From: Mesorhabditis belari
Lineage: Eukaryota; Nematoda; Chromadorea; Rhabditida; Rhabditidae
Length of the DNA stretch: 64,000 bases
NCBI GenBank assembly: GCA_958450365.1
Contig: CAUEEP010000736.1
Location: 2,911,501-2,975,500 of the forward strand
Reading direction: 5' to 3'
The notes under the pieces were generated by a model that was not told the origin of the DNA, did no database searches, and saw nothing but the letters and a program-made list of their open reading frames with translations. The translations under genes and the position numbers were made by a program. Below, in pieces: positions 20,791 through 32,200 of the stretch. How positions within the stretch are numbered: position 1 is the stretch's first letter; each line of letters opens with the position of its first letter.

Positions 20791-21020
20791 TTTCTGATTC
20801 ATTGAGCGAATCTTCGAAAATCCCTGCCATTTTCTCACCTGTGTAGAGAAAAAACTCACGCACAATAATTGGTTGCCATGGTTGAAAAAGGTGGAAAAAG
20901 ATGGAGGGTTGCAATCGGGTTCCATAACGACCTGTGGCCCGTGTGTTGGGTTCTCCTTGATTGTATTTTCTCTCAATACTTCTTCAAGATTACTTACTTC
21001 ATCTCAAATATTGAATTAAG

Positions 21021-24000
21021 ATGATTCCCAGGAAACTCAACAATCAAATGGGGCTTCTTGGATTGCCATTATTGGCCTTTGTTTTCTCGAGTTTCTATAT
21101 TGAAGCAGAAGCGATGACGTGGGCATCAGCTGTAAGAATTTCTTTAAATCTAAGATAGCTATAGATCTAAGTTAGATTTAAAAGCTTATAGATTACTATT
21201 TATTTCTGTTAACTTCAAAATTTCCTATTAAAAAGTTGAGTTAAAATAGATCGGAGAGCTGAAAGGGAAAAGGCTGGGGTACTGTAGGGAAAGAAGAACG
21301 ATTTCATAATCTTTTCTTTAACAAAATAACGTCATCAATAATAAAATGGTAATTCTAAGAAATAAAGCTTTAAAAGCAAGTAGAAAACTTAGATATATCT
21401 AGTTTTAGAAACTTAGAATAGAAGCACAGAAACTTATTAACTAACAAGAAAGATCTGAAAGCTCTGAGAAGCTCGGAGAAGCTCTGAGAAGCTTAAAAAC
21501 CGAGCTTGACTTGTAAATTGATTTAAATTCAGAATCAAACTCATTTTTAGCTTTGTGACTCCTATAAAAACACTAGTTCCACCTATGTGAGCCATTATTA
21601 TGACGCTGGATCGGATAGTTGCGCTTTCTTCGTTCGTTGGCCTCAAGTGGAATTCCAAAACATTGTCGGCATGTGCAATCAAGTATTTTGTAAAAACATA
21701 TTCAAATTTCAACTCGAAATTCCAGTTGGCCGTCCCAATCAACGGGACTTGTCAAGTGGTGAACACGTTCAACCACGAGCTCGGACTTTATCTCAATAAC
21801 AGTCTCTTTGCGGTAGGTTTTAGCTAAACAACAAAACCTCTTCAACACTTTTAAGCCTATTGAACTTTAAATTTAAGAATATTATAAGGCTTTCTAGTTT
21901 TAATTTATAAACTCTTCATGTTTACTTTATAAAGTATGTTCGCAGATCAATTGCAAAGTTTAATCAAATCGTGGCACTTACCAACGAACTTTAAAGCACT
22001 ATAGCTATGGCTTGATGTAGCCTAAGCCTAAGCTAAACTGGTCGAGATCCAGAAAATGTGGGTTGAGCCCAAACCCAAGTAGACTTAGTGCAAGGCGCTA
22101 GCCGCTAGCCTTTGCACTAAGTCCAAGCGTAAGCCGTAGCAATAGGGCTATAGTAATCCAGGTAGATTAAGCTGGGTTACTGCAGCTGGTTACTGTAGCT
22201 GAGTTACTGTAGCTGAGTTGCTGTAGTTGGATTACTTTAGTATTGTAGCTATTGTAGCTAGGTTACTGTAGCAGGATTATTTTAGCTGGTTACTGTAGCA
22301 AGGTGACTGTAGCTGGTTACTGTAGCAGGGTTACTGTAGCTGGTTACTGTAGCAGGGTTACTGTAGCTGGGTTACTATGGGCTACCGTGGCTGGTTACTG
22401 TAGCTCACGGTTACTGTGGCTCACGATTACTGTAGTTTTATCTTAGGCTTAATCTCTTAATACAAAACTACTAGCTAGCTGGCCCTTAGCTTGATCACAG
22501 TTTACCCAAACCTTCAGCCGCAAGACCTCTTCTTCTTGGGATTGGTCCGAGAGCCGAATTGTGGCCCGTGGGAGTGGCTACGGTATGACGGGTCATCCAT
22601 TCCACAACCGACCGGATTGAACGATACAAATTGTGCCCAAAACAACTCCATCTATCAGGTTTGTTCTAGATAAAAAGCTTGCTTTTAATTTCCCAGAAAT
22701 TCACATTTTGTGATCATTTCTTTTTGCATGCCAAGCCGATGTATTAGTTGAAAAACTTGTAACTTTCTTAGTACAGTAAGAATGTACTTTTTTGTACTTT
22801 TTTTTGTACTTTTTGTAACTTTTTAAGCTAATTAATCAAAATTTAGTATGGAAAAGACGTTATTGAGGTTTGACTCATATTTTTTATTAGCTCTTTTAAA
22901 CTTTAACCTTTGAACTTTCATAATTTTCTATTTTCTTATCTTTTTTCTTAAAATCTATTCAAAGAATTTAAATTAGTGTTTTCTAAAAGAAAAACTTTCG
23001 AACTTTAGGTCGGACAAACGATCCCATCGAGCCCGTCAATCTATCCGAACACCACTGGCTTTTTATGTCAATGTTGTAAGTTTTGAAGTCGAAAAGTTGA
23101 AGCAAATAGTTTACATAACTAGCTTGAATCTTGGCAGACTAAACAATCAAAACAATCCAAAGAGACTAGAGTTTTTACAATAGTTTGCAGGCTTGCAAGA
23201 AGCCAAGCCTGGATCTGGCTTGGCTAGCTTGGCTGGCTTGGTTGGCTTGGTTGGCTTGGTTGGCTTGGTGGCTTGGCTGGCTTGGTTGGCTTGGTTGGTT
23301 GGCTTGGTTGGCTTGACCTGGCTTGGTTGGCTTGGCTAGCTTGGCTGGCTTGGGGGCTTGGCTGGCTTGGCTGGCTTGGCTGGCTTGGCTGGCTTGGTTG
23401 GCTTGGCTGGCTTGGCTGGCTTGGCTGGCTTGGCTGGCTTGGCTTACGTAGAACCCGTAATTCGATCGGTTCTAGAGTAGAACATACCCAGAATCAGACT
23501 AGTAATGCTTTAAATTCAAGTCAGAGACAGATAGCTAACTGAAGATTTGGTAAAGTCAGCTATTTAGATCGACCAATGCGAGCAGCCACACAAGCCCCAC
23601 CAATGACCACGTTGGGATCGACAATCTTCCCATCGCTTCCCACCATTAGCCCAATTGGAAACTTGACTGGGAATGGATCTGGAAATGGGAATTGTACACT
23701 GATTGGATACAGTGTAATGATGATGAATGGAACAGCGGGCAATTCAACCGATTGTGATGATTATGATGGAGATATTACTGGAGGAAATTCGACGAATGTC
23801 ACACAAGCATCACCAACAGCGGCAACAACTCCGCGTGAGTTGAAGAGAAGTTTTGAATGATAGCATTCTTGTTTTTGATTTAGGATCAAATCTGAAACAA
23901 GAGTCAGGTTATGATTTGGGTTTTAATAGGATTTTCAAAGTTCTAAAATCCAACCTACTGCTTCTGTAGCTGGATTTACAATGATTCACCAACCAGCATT

Positions 24001-24209
24001 CATAGCCAATTATTAGTAGATCAATCAAATTTTGAGCATTCTCGTTATAGGGAATTTGGACAAGTTTATTCAATCATCCGATTCGAGATCAACTTTTCCT
24101 CTTTTCAGGTTCGGTTGGTTCAATCGGCCCTCAATGGATTATCCTCATCGGAACTTTTCTCTTCGCTCTCCTTCACCCCACTCGGCAACTCAATTTGTTG
24201 AAGCTTTAA
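21021..24209 (+). CDS. C-type-lectin-like, membrane-anchored protein (301 aa)
   Basis: Exons: 21021-21131, 21551-21682, 21726-21812, 22518-22658, 23009-23075, 23568-23834, 24109-24209; phases join (906 nt). Residues ~10-33 form a signal peptide ending AEA. Residues ~38-155 resemble a divergent C-type lectin domain: LCDSYKN, FNHELGLYLNN, FFLGLVREPNCGPWEWLRYD with GS following (the WxW.DG signature), NCAQNNSIYQ and final FLCQC. The usual EPN/QPD sugar-binding triplet is not evident. A Gly/Asn/Thr-rich linker with many N-glycosylation sites follows, then a C-terminal hydrophobic helix (WIILIGTFLFALL) and a short tail, suggesting a surface-anchored product. Introns 3 and 5 hold tandem repeats. 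Family call is good, subfamily unknown. Confidence 0.72.
22160..22440. repeat. TACTGTAGC-type tandem repeat
   Basis: Many copies of GGTTACTGTAGCTG-like units at 14-20 bp spacing, within intron 3 of the lectin-like gene. Confidence 0.85.
23198..23445. repeat. GGCTTGGCT minisatellite
   Basis: About 25 copies of a 9-10-bp unit, GGCTTGGCT or GGCTTGGTT, G-rich on the plus strand, within intron 5 of the lectin-like gene. The open frame through it (GWLGWLGWL) is a repeat artefact. Confidence 0.9.
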
Positions 24210-24284
24210 ACTCATTTTGTCACTTTTTTTGAGTAAATGCGTATTGATTGTTTGATTTTAGTGTTTTAAAACATATTTTTTTGA

Positions 24285-24428
24285 ATCTTTTCTTTTCTTG
24301 GTTTCTTTTCTTCCTTCCTTTTCTTCCTTCCTTTTCTTCCATCCCTTTCTTCCTTCATTTTCTTCCTTCCTTTTCTTCCTTCCTTTTCTTCCCTCCCTTT
24401 CTTCCTTCCTTCATTTTCTTCCTTTCAC
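24285..24428. repeat. Pyrimidine-rich tandem repeat
   Basis: Repeated CTTCCTTTTCTTC units, nearly pure pyrimidine on the plus strand. It lies just after the 3' end of the lectin-like gene. The stretch 24430-25030 beyond it shows no gene. Confidence 0.8.
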
Positions 24429-25033
24429 TAAGATTTCTGATCCTAATGATTCGTTTACCGTTAATCTTTTTCTAGATTTGCAAATGCTTAGAATCTGGCA
24501 TGATATTCAGATCCCTGACAAAGCTTAAGTCCACCATTACTTAGATTTGAAAACACTACATTTTGCATATCGATCTTGGCCTGATACTTACAACTTTGAG
24601 TATCAGAGAAAGTGATAAATTAATGTTTAAGTGTAAAAACAAGCCGATTTTTAGTTAAAATAGAGTTAGAGTGAATTTGGATCTCTAGCGTTGCAAGTAC
24701 CTCCTTTTTTTAAACCCTAATGCTATCTTTTTTGATCTTTTTATCTTATACCTTTATCATTGTTAAACTTTAATTTCCTTCTACATAGATTTACAAACGT
24801 ATCTCATTTGGCATACCAACCTCTTTAACACATCTTACTTGTTTATCTACAACTTTATACATTCAATCTACTTTTTCCAATTCGAAAGTAAAACCAAAGC
24901 TTGACAATCTTGAACTCCTTATCAACTTTTAACAATTCTCCGGCAAATCTAATCAAGAAAAACTCACTGACGTCTATGGAATAACTTTTTTTTTGATGGA
25001 ATTCTTCAAAAGTAACCCTGGTCTGTTTCGCAA

Positions 25034-25204
25034 TTAGTCCCCTCTCCCCGCTCGAAAGTGATTATTGAATTTTTCGAGAACGGCCCACATCCATTTTCTC
25101 CTCTTTTCTCTCTCAAATAATTCCACTTCCGGTGATTGTGCCAACGAGTAGAGCTTTGTTTCAATCTTTTTACTGTACAACATAAAGTTTTGCGAATTTC
25201 TGGA
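25034..25204 (-). CDS. Probable terminal exon of an unassembled gene
   Basis: After the acceptor TTTTTCATTCCAG the minus strand reads an open, coding-like frame of about 56 residues, including KKIETKLYSLAQSPEVELFE and RRKWMWAVLEKFNNHF, to a TAA at 25034-25036. An overlapping frame is also open, so the phase is not certain. A possible short first exon (MKQFD, followed by GTAGAT) lies at about 25350-25370, but its phase fits the other frame. The gene may have been cut off by the mariner remnant at 25441. Confidence 0.3.
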   Translation of the reverse strand, partial: SRNSQNFMLYSKKIETKLYSLAQSPEVELFEREKRRKWMWAVLEKFNNHFRAGRGD

Positions 25205-25440
25205 ATGAAAAAGAACATACATAAAAAGAATACAGAAAGAACTGGACAGATGAGAATTTGTGATTGAATGAAAGGCTCATTTTGTATTAGAATTAATTTA
25301 AGACGATTGATATGCGTTACATTAGAGATTCTTAACATCTACCGTCAAACTGCTTCATTTTCTTCACTTTTAAACACAAGAAATACTAAAATTCCAATAT
25401 TCCAATGAAAGGCAATGAAAGACTTCAATTTTCTTAACTA

Positions 25441-26200
25441 TTGGCTTCGTGAATTGAAAACTACCGGCATATGTGACAGTTTGAGCACTTTCTTCAAAAG
25501 AAACCCATTTTGGTGTCAATGGAAAAGTTGTAGAGAATCAAAAATCAAGCTTATATCCAAATTTTCAGAACGATTCAAAAACTGGTTTTCAAGAAATGCC
25601 AAATTTACGAATTTTCCCAAAACTTGCATTTTAAGCGAAACTACTAAGTGTACCTTTTTGGAAATTTGGCTATAAGCCTAATTTTTGATCCTCTACAACT
25701 TTTCTATTGACACCAAAATGGGTTTCTTTTGAAGAAAGTGCTCAAATGCTCAAACTGGGACATCTCCAGTCCTCTATTTTTGAGGCTCACACTTGTCTCA
25801 CACACAAACCAAAATCCAAGTCAAAGATCGTTCTCCTCCACGACAACGCGCGCCCTCGCGTTGCAAAAATGACTCGCTTTAAAATAAATAGCCTTATTTG
25901 GGGACTTTTGGCGCATTCCCCATACAGCCCGGACCTCGCCCCTTTTGATTACTATTTATTCCGGATCATGAGTAATGAGCTTGCGGGAGAACACTTCGAT
26001 TCGGAAGAAGCAGTCAAAAATTGGCTTTGAAAGTTTTTCGATTCAAAACCAAAATCCTACTGCGAAAGAGGAATCCGCAAATTGCCTGTAAAATGGGCAG
26101 AAGTCGTCAATAATAATGGAAATTATTTCGAATGAATTCATGGTTTTATGTTGAATAAATTTTAGTTCAAAGTCCCGCAGTTTACAATTCACCAACCCAA
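25441..26200 (+). mobile_element. Deleted mariner (760 bp) just upstream of the PAN gene
   Basis: TA-flanked (25439-25440, 26201-26202). Termini TTGGCTTCGTGAATTGAAAA and the inverse of TTGGGTTGGTGAATTGTAAA. Only the transposase C-terminal part remains (DNARPRVAK, YSPDLAPFDYYLFRIM). The 5' half is an inverted repeat of ~85-bp arms (about 25482-25565 and 25665-25750). It ends 39 bp before the start codon of the next gene. Shares its structure with the copy at 34082-34923, but has an extra ~100-bp deletion. Confidence 0.85.
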
Positions 26201-26239
26201 TATTTAAGAATTTTTCAAAATAGTTTGGCAAATTTTCAG

Positions 26240-29200
26240 ATGAAATGGGTACTTCTTTCGATTATTTTGAGGCTGACATTGGGAGCTGAAAGTGATTTGG
26301 GCGGATTTTCGATGTCAAGCGAAGAATGGGACACAAATATTGAATCAGCGGAATTCGAAAAGGAAACTGAGTCGATTTTGGAGAAATCCGAAACGAATCT
26401 CGATAATCACATCTCAAAAATACAATCAAGCATTGATGAAACGGACAAATTGATGAAAAACTTTGACGATTCGACTAGTGATGACTCGGCTGAGATGGGA
26501 AAAGCTAAAGAAAACGATAAAAAGTTAGAGAATATAGCTTATGAAACTTTTGACACTTCTGAGCTTGAAAAACAAATGGAAAAAGTACAAGGTTTGAAAG
26601 CGGTAAAGAGAGAAGTACAAGATATCCCAGAAGAAATCAAAGCTGAGGTTAAGCAAGCAGTAAAGCTCTTTGATAAGTCAGAGTTTCAAAAGCAGATCGA
26701 GAATGTGGCTGAGGCTTCAAAACCAATCCAGAAACGTCAAGCACCAGCTATGCCTGAAGCAATAAACATTGAGATTCAAAATGCAGTTCAAGCTATTGGC
26801 CAACTAACAACGGAGATCCCACAAAGCACTATTCCTACTGTTGTCTCGTTATCTTGGTGGGAAAAATTGAAACAAGCTGCTTCGAGAGCTGAAAACGCTA
26901 TCTCAAACACTTATCAAAAAGTCGCCAATTGGACAACAAATGCAGCAAAAATTGCGAAAGTTTGGACAACAAATACAACAAAAAAAGCAATCAATGCGAC
27001 AAAGAATGGATGGAAAAAGGCTAAAAATTTCACTGAAAATGCTTTAAATAAAACGATAAATGCGACAACAAATGGATGGAATAGTGTAAAGAATATGACA
27101 AAGAATGGAGTCAAAAAGTTGGTAAATGCTACAAAAAATGGATGGGTGAAGACAAAAAACATGACCTCTCAAGCTTGGAATCAAACAAAAAACGATTTTG
27201 GAAAGTTGAAGAACGTTTCGAAAGCTGGTTTAGCTAAAGCAAAGAATTGGACAGTTGGAGAATTGGACAAAGCTTTGAACTCGACAAAGAATGGAATTGG
27301 GAAGATAAAGAATGCGACGAAAGGTGAAGTTTTAAAATTAAAAAATGCTACTTTAAATGGTCTAGCTTCGGCAAAGAATTGGACTACAAATGAGATGAAT
27401 ATTGTTAAGAATTCGACTGTTGTTGGGAAAGTAACGAATGCGACAAAAAGTGCTTGGAATAAAGTGAAAGGATGGGCTTCTGGAGCAATAAATCAAACAA
27501 AAAATGAAGTAAATAAGCTGAAAAATTCGACACAAAACGCTTTGGGAAAGTTGAAGAATTCGACACAAAATGGGCTAAAGAAGTTAGCGAATCTAACAAA
27601 AAATGGTTTGAGTAAAGTAAAGAATTTGACATCGGAGTTAATTTCCTCAAAAGTTGGAGTTAATTCGATGAGTTCAATGAATAATGATGCTCAAAAGTTT
27701 CAAGAATTCTTACAAAATGAGACACAACCTTTAAAAGCTAAAATGGAAAATATGGCTATTCAACAAAGCAATGTGATTCCAGCTGTGAAAAATCGACTTC
27801 AAGAGGTTTTTAGTCGACCAAACGATTTAGAAATCAATGATTTACAAAACAATGATTTCCAAAATCAATTCGATAACACTATTGCTAAAGCTCAAGAACA
27901 AATCTCGAAGATTGAAACAGTGATTAAGACAAGAAGTGTTACTGTTGGATCAGAATTATCAGAGATCCGAGTGCCGGATTTATCAATTGCTATTGGACAA
28001 GCGACCGCTGAGCTTAATCAGAAACTCTCTGAGACAAATGGGAACTCAGTTTTTGGATCTATTGGCCCAAAGGTTGATCCAAATGGTGTCAATGTGATGG
28101 TTGATGGGATTGGGGCGGTTGATCCACAACTGATGGACAATATGATGGAAGCGGCGAGGACGTTGAGTTTAACGTTGATGAATTTCACGCAAAAGACTGC
28201 CGCTCAATTGGCGCAAGATGGTACACTGGGAAATGTGTCACAACAAGAGTTCAAGGAGATGTTAATCGCTACACAGCAATCGTTTCAACAATTGACGGAG
28301 ATGCTAAAGAATTCGACTGGAAGTGACTCTAGGGTTGCTCAAATGGCTCCTGTAATGCATGACATTCCATCAGTGACAATTCCAAGTCAGCTAGGTTTGT
28401 ATTCTTTCTGTACAAGATATAAATCTAAATTTTATAACTATCATTAAAACTTGCTCTAAGTTCTAGAGGCTTAAAATGTTCTTTTAAGCTACACTACTGG
28501 ACAATGAAATATCATATTTGAAAAAACGATCGTCACTTTCGCGCGTCTGTAACTCCCTTGTCTTTACCGTATTTCTAAATATTAATATTACCATTGTGTA
28601 GCCCTTGAAAAGAGCTTTCAGAAAATGTATAACACTAATAGTTTAAACTCAAAGACAAGGGAGTTACAGACGCGCGAAAGTGACGATCGTTTTTCAAATA
28701 TCATATTTCATTGTCCAGTGTACTGTATCTAATAAAAGAATATTATAAAACTATAATTGTAACATTTACAGTATCATGTTTAATAGTACCAAAAAAGGAA
28801 TCGAGCCACTTTAGGGACAAGTTGGTGTTTAGTGTGGTCAAAATAGAGTTAGCTTCCCAAAATTGAACGTTTATAGCGAAAAATGTCAAAAATGCCAAAC
28901 GGTCATTTTCCACTATATAGTCAAAACCGTATTTAGAAATACGATAAAGACAATGGAGTTACAGACGCGCGAAAGTGACGATCGTTTTTCAAATAAGATA
29001 TTTCATTGTCCAGTACTGTAGCTAACACCTTTTCTAACTGTGAGCATGCATAAGGTAGTAAAAATGTTGTAAGATTTGTAAGATTTGCAAGAGAGTTAAA
29101 GCTGTAGTGAAAGTTTTAAGAGAATTAATGAAAAGCTCATGTTCTCTTTAAAATTTGTTTGAAATTCCAGAAGCGACCTTAAACAATTTGTCTTCTAATG

Positions 29201-32200
29201 CTGCTCAAGCCGTTGTAGCTCAAAATTTGGACACAGCTCTTCAACAAACAGCTGCTTTTACCGGAAATGTTACTGATCCTGCTTTTTTGGTATTTAAGTG
29301 AAATTTAGAAACTAATAAGTTAATTTTAGTCAATTATTGACAATGCGAAGGCGGCAATCCAGATCCAATTAGACACACTTCAAGCTTTGGACACTTTACC
29401 AACAACTACACCGATCGTTGGGAATCCTGTGACAACTACCATTGTTAATCCAGCTACGAATGCAGCTTCGGTTCCAGCTACAGCGGCTACAACAACTCTT
29501 GCCAATCCAGCAGTCACTACAAATCTGGCTAATTCTGTCACGACAACTGTTGTTGCAAATCCTACTGGAGCAGCTACAACAACTACTGTTGCAAATCTAG
29601 GCACTAATGCAGCTACAACAACTACAGTAGCTGCTCCGGCTACCGGTCCTACAACTCTTGCCAATCCAGCAGTCACTACAACTCTGGCTAATTCTGTCAC
29701 AACAACTGTTGTTGCAAATTCTACTGGAGCAGCTACAACAACTACTGTTGCAAATCCAGGCACTAATGCAGCAACAACTACAGCAAGTCCTGTTGCTGCT
29801 GTTAACACAACAGTTAACCCAGCAACTGGTGCAGCTACTACAACCACAACAACACTTTTGCCTGGACCAACAACTCCTGCTGGTGAGGAAGAGTACGAGC
29901 TCTAGCTTAACAACTTTGTTTAGAAGATTTAGCCAATTTTTAGTATCCACAACCACAACACTACCGCGAACTCAAAACCCCGGTGATCTAGTTGCCGTAC
30001 CTGATTTTCCACCAGGTAAACTTGTTTATTTTATTCAATTTTTCAAATTTTCAGCCGGCTGTATGGTTCCTAGTGTTGACATTCACTCAAAAGTTAGCCA
30101 ATCAGCGTATCAGGTTAGGTTTTTAATCATTAATTAATTATTAAAAACTTTTAATGACAAAGCACCTGTTTGGCTTTACTTTATGGCTATCAAAATTAGC
30201 TGCACAGGTGCTTTTCCTTGTAGAGAATACCGTTCTAGATCAAAAATCTTTTAGGAAATGGGAATATCGGATGATTGTGAGGGATTGTGTGCGAATATGA
30301 CAATGTTTCCATGTCAAGCCTACACTTGGGGCGGTATGCTGATGCTAAGATATACAAAAATTAGAAAAAGTTGAAGAAAGCAAGCATTTGATCAAGGATT
30401 TAATCAAGGATTTAATCAACCATTTAATAGGTTGATGCATAAGTCTTTTCGTTTTTTTCGTACTTCTGTTAAAAAGTAACAAATTCACCAATTAATCTAT
30501 AGTTTGCTCTATAAAAAAAGTGTTTTTTTGTTCAATTTGCATCTTTTTAAATGAATTTCGGTTCACTTTCAAGCAAATTCGAGACTGAAAAATGCCTTTT
30601 TCGTAAAAATCTATAAAAAACTCTACGGAAAAATTGGCTGAATGAATTTCTCTGAAATTTTGGCGAAATATCAAACTTTTTTTTCTCTATCTTTTATCTA
30701 TTGACACGAAGATAGGTTTTCTTTAGCTAAGGTGTCTAAACCGCATCATCGAGTTAGCCCTTTTTGACTACCCGACTTCATACTCTCAAGAAAATCCAGG
30801 CATTAAATATTTTTAAACCCGTTTTAATGTTATTTTGCAGAAAAATAATTGCTTTTTCTAATGAAATCAACCGTAGTTTAATTGGTGCATTTGTTGGCTT
30901 GAAACGGCAGACGAAAAGGAACAAAAAGACTTATGCATCAACCTAATAATCAACCATTTAATCAAGCATTTAATCAAGCATTTAATCAAGCATTTAATCA
31001 ACCATTTAATCAAGCATTTAATCAAGCATTTAATCAATTTTCAGGCCCTGGAACTTACTGTGTACTCCATGGTCCTATCGACAAAGGAATGGTGACAATT
31101 CAATCTGGTTCGATCTACAACATCACCGATTATTTGTGTGAAAAGGGTAGCAATCCAGGTAGTGTTGAATAAATGATTTAAGGACAATAGCTAATATTGT
31201 TTTGATTGGAAAAGCTTGTTCATCTCTTTTGAGTGAACTTTGAAGTAAATCAGGCTCGCATTCTTGTTTGTTTTTTTCTAAAAGCTTTACAATTAACATA
31301 GAATGAAAACGGCTTAGTATTTGTAGGCAAATTTTATTTTTTTACTTAACTTTTGATTCTAATCTTCTCTTTTGACATAAAAATAGAGTTCTGCGACAAA
31401 AAATTCTTAAATTCCAACTTAATTTCATCATTTTTCATCAATTTTTAACTTCTTGACTTCAAATGTTTAAAAAAAAGCTTTTCAAAATTTCTTAAAGATC
31501 AATTTGTAAATAAATAATAGAAATTTCTAATCAAACAAACCATAAATCGATTGGTTAATTATTTAATTTAAAAAATAAGAAAAGACTTTCCGGAAAATCT
31601 GATATAAACGTTTTACAGATGACTTTTTTTTTTGATTGAAACCTTTTCAGCAAGTTTGTTGAAACTGTGCGTTTTCGCTGAACGGGGAATCCGCGTCTCA
31701 GTTGATTTGAATGTGTCCAGTTTCAAGAAATACAAGGTATTAAATATATTAATTGTTTAAAACTGAAATAATTGATTTAGTTATTTAATTAATAATTGAT
31801 TTTCTATACCGTATTTTCTCTAATAGTAGTGCAAGATGAGCGTCGCCTAAATTGCTCGAAATCTCGAGAACCGCTTATCAGAACATATCGATGTGGGGTC
31901 GGAAAATGTAGCTGACGATGAGATCTTGTGGGGGGATTTGAGTGTTGAGCTTCTGCGAAAGCTTGGAAGCCGTAAAATAGTCACCAACTCGGCTCGCCGG
32001 GTGCACTACTATTAGAGAGAATACGGTAACCATTAATCGATTGAAAATTTGTTTAGCAAGTTTATTCATTTAATTATTTAATCCAGAGGAACAAACTCTG
32101 GTTAATACGATCAGTTACAATATTTTTAGTATTTCTTTAATCCTGAGCGTCGCCTAAATTGCTTGAAATCTCGAGAACCGCTTATCAGAACCTATTGATG

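Noticed and set aside
23273..23542. Plus-strand frame rich in GWLGWLGWL
   Set aside because: By-product of the GGCTTGGCT minisatellite inside an intron of the lectin-like gene.
26914..27650. Minus-strand frames rich in Phe/Val opposite the 11-mer repeats
   Set aside because: Shadow of the repetitive Lys/Asn coding sequence on the plus strand.
29380..29956. Minus-strand frame rich in VVVAA and another rich in Cys/Ser
   Set aside because: Shadows of the Thr/Ala-rich exon 3 of the PAN gene.
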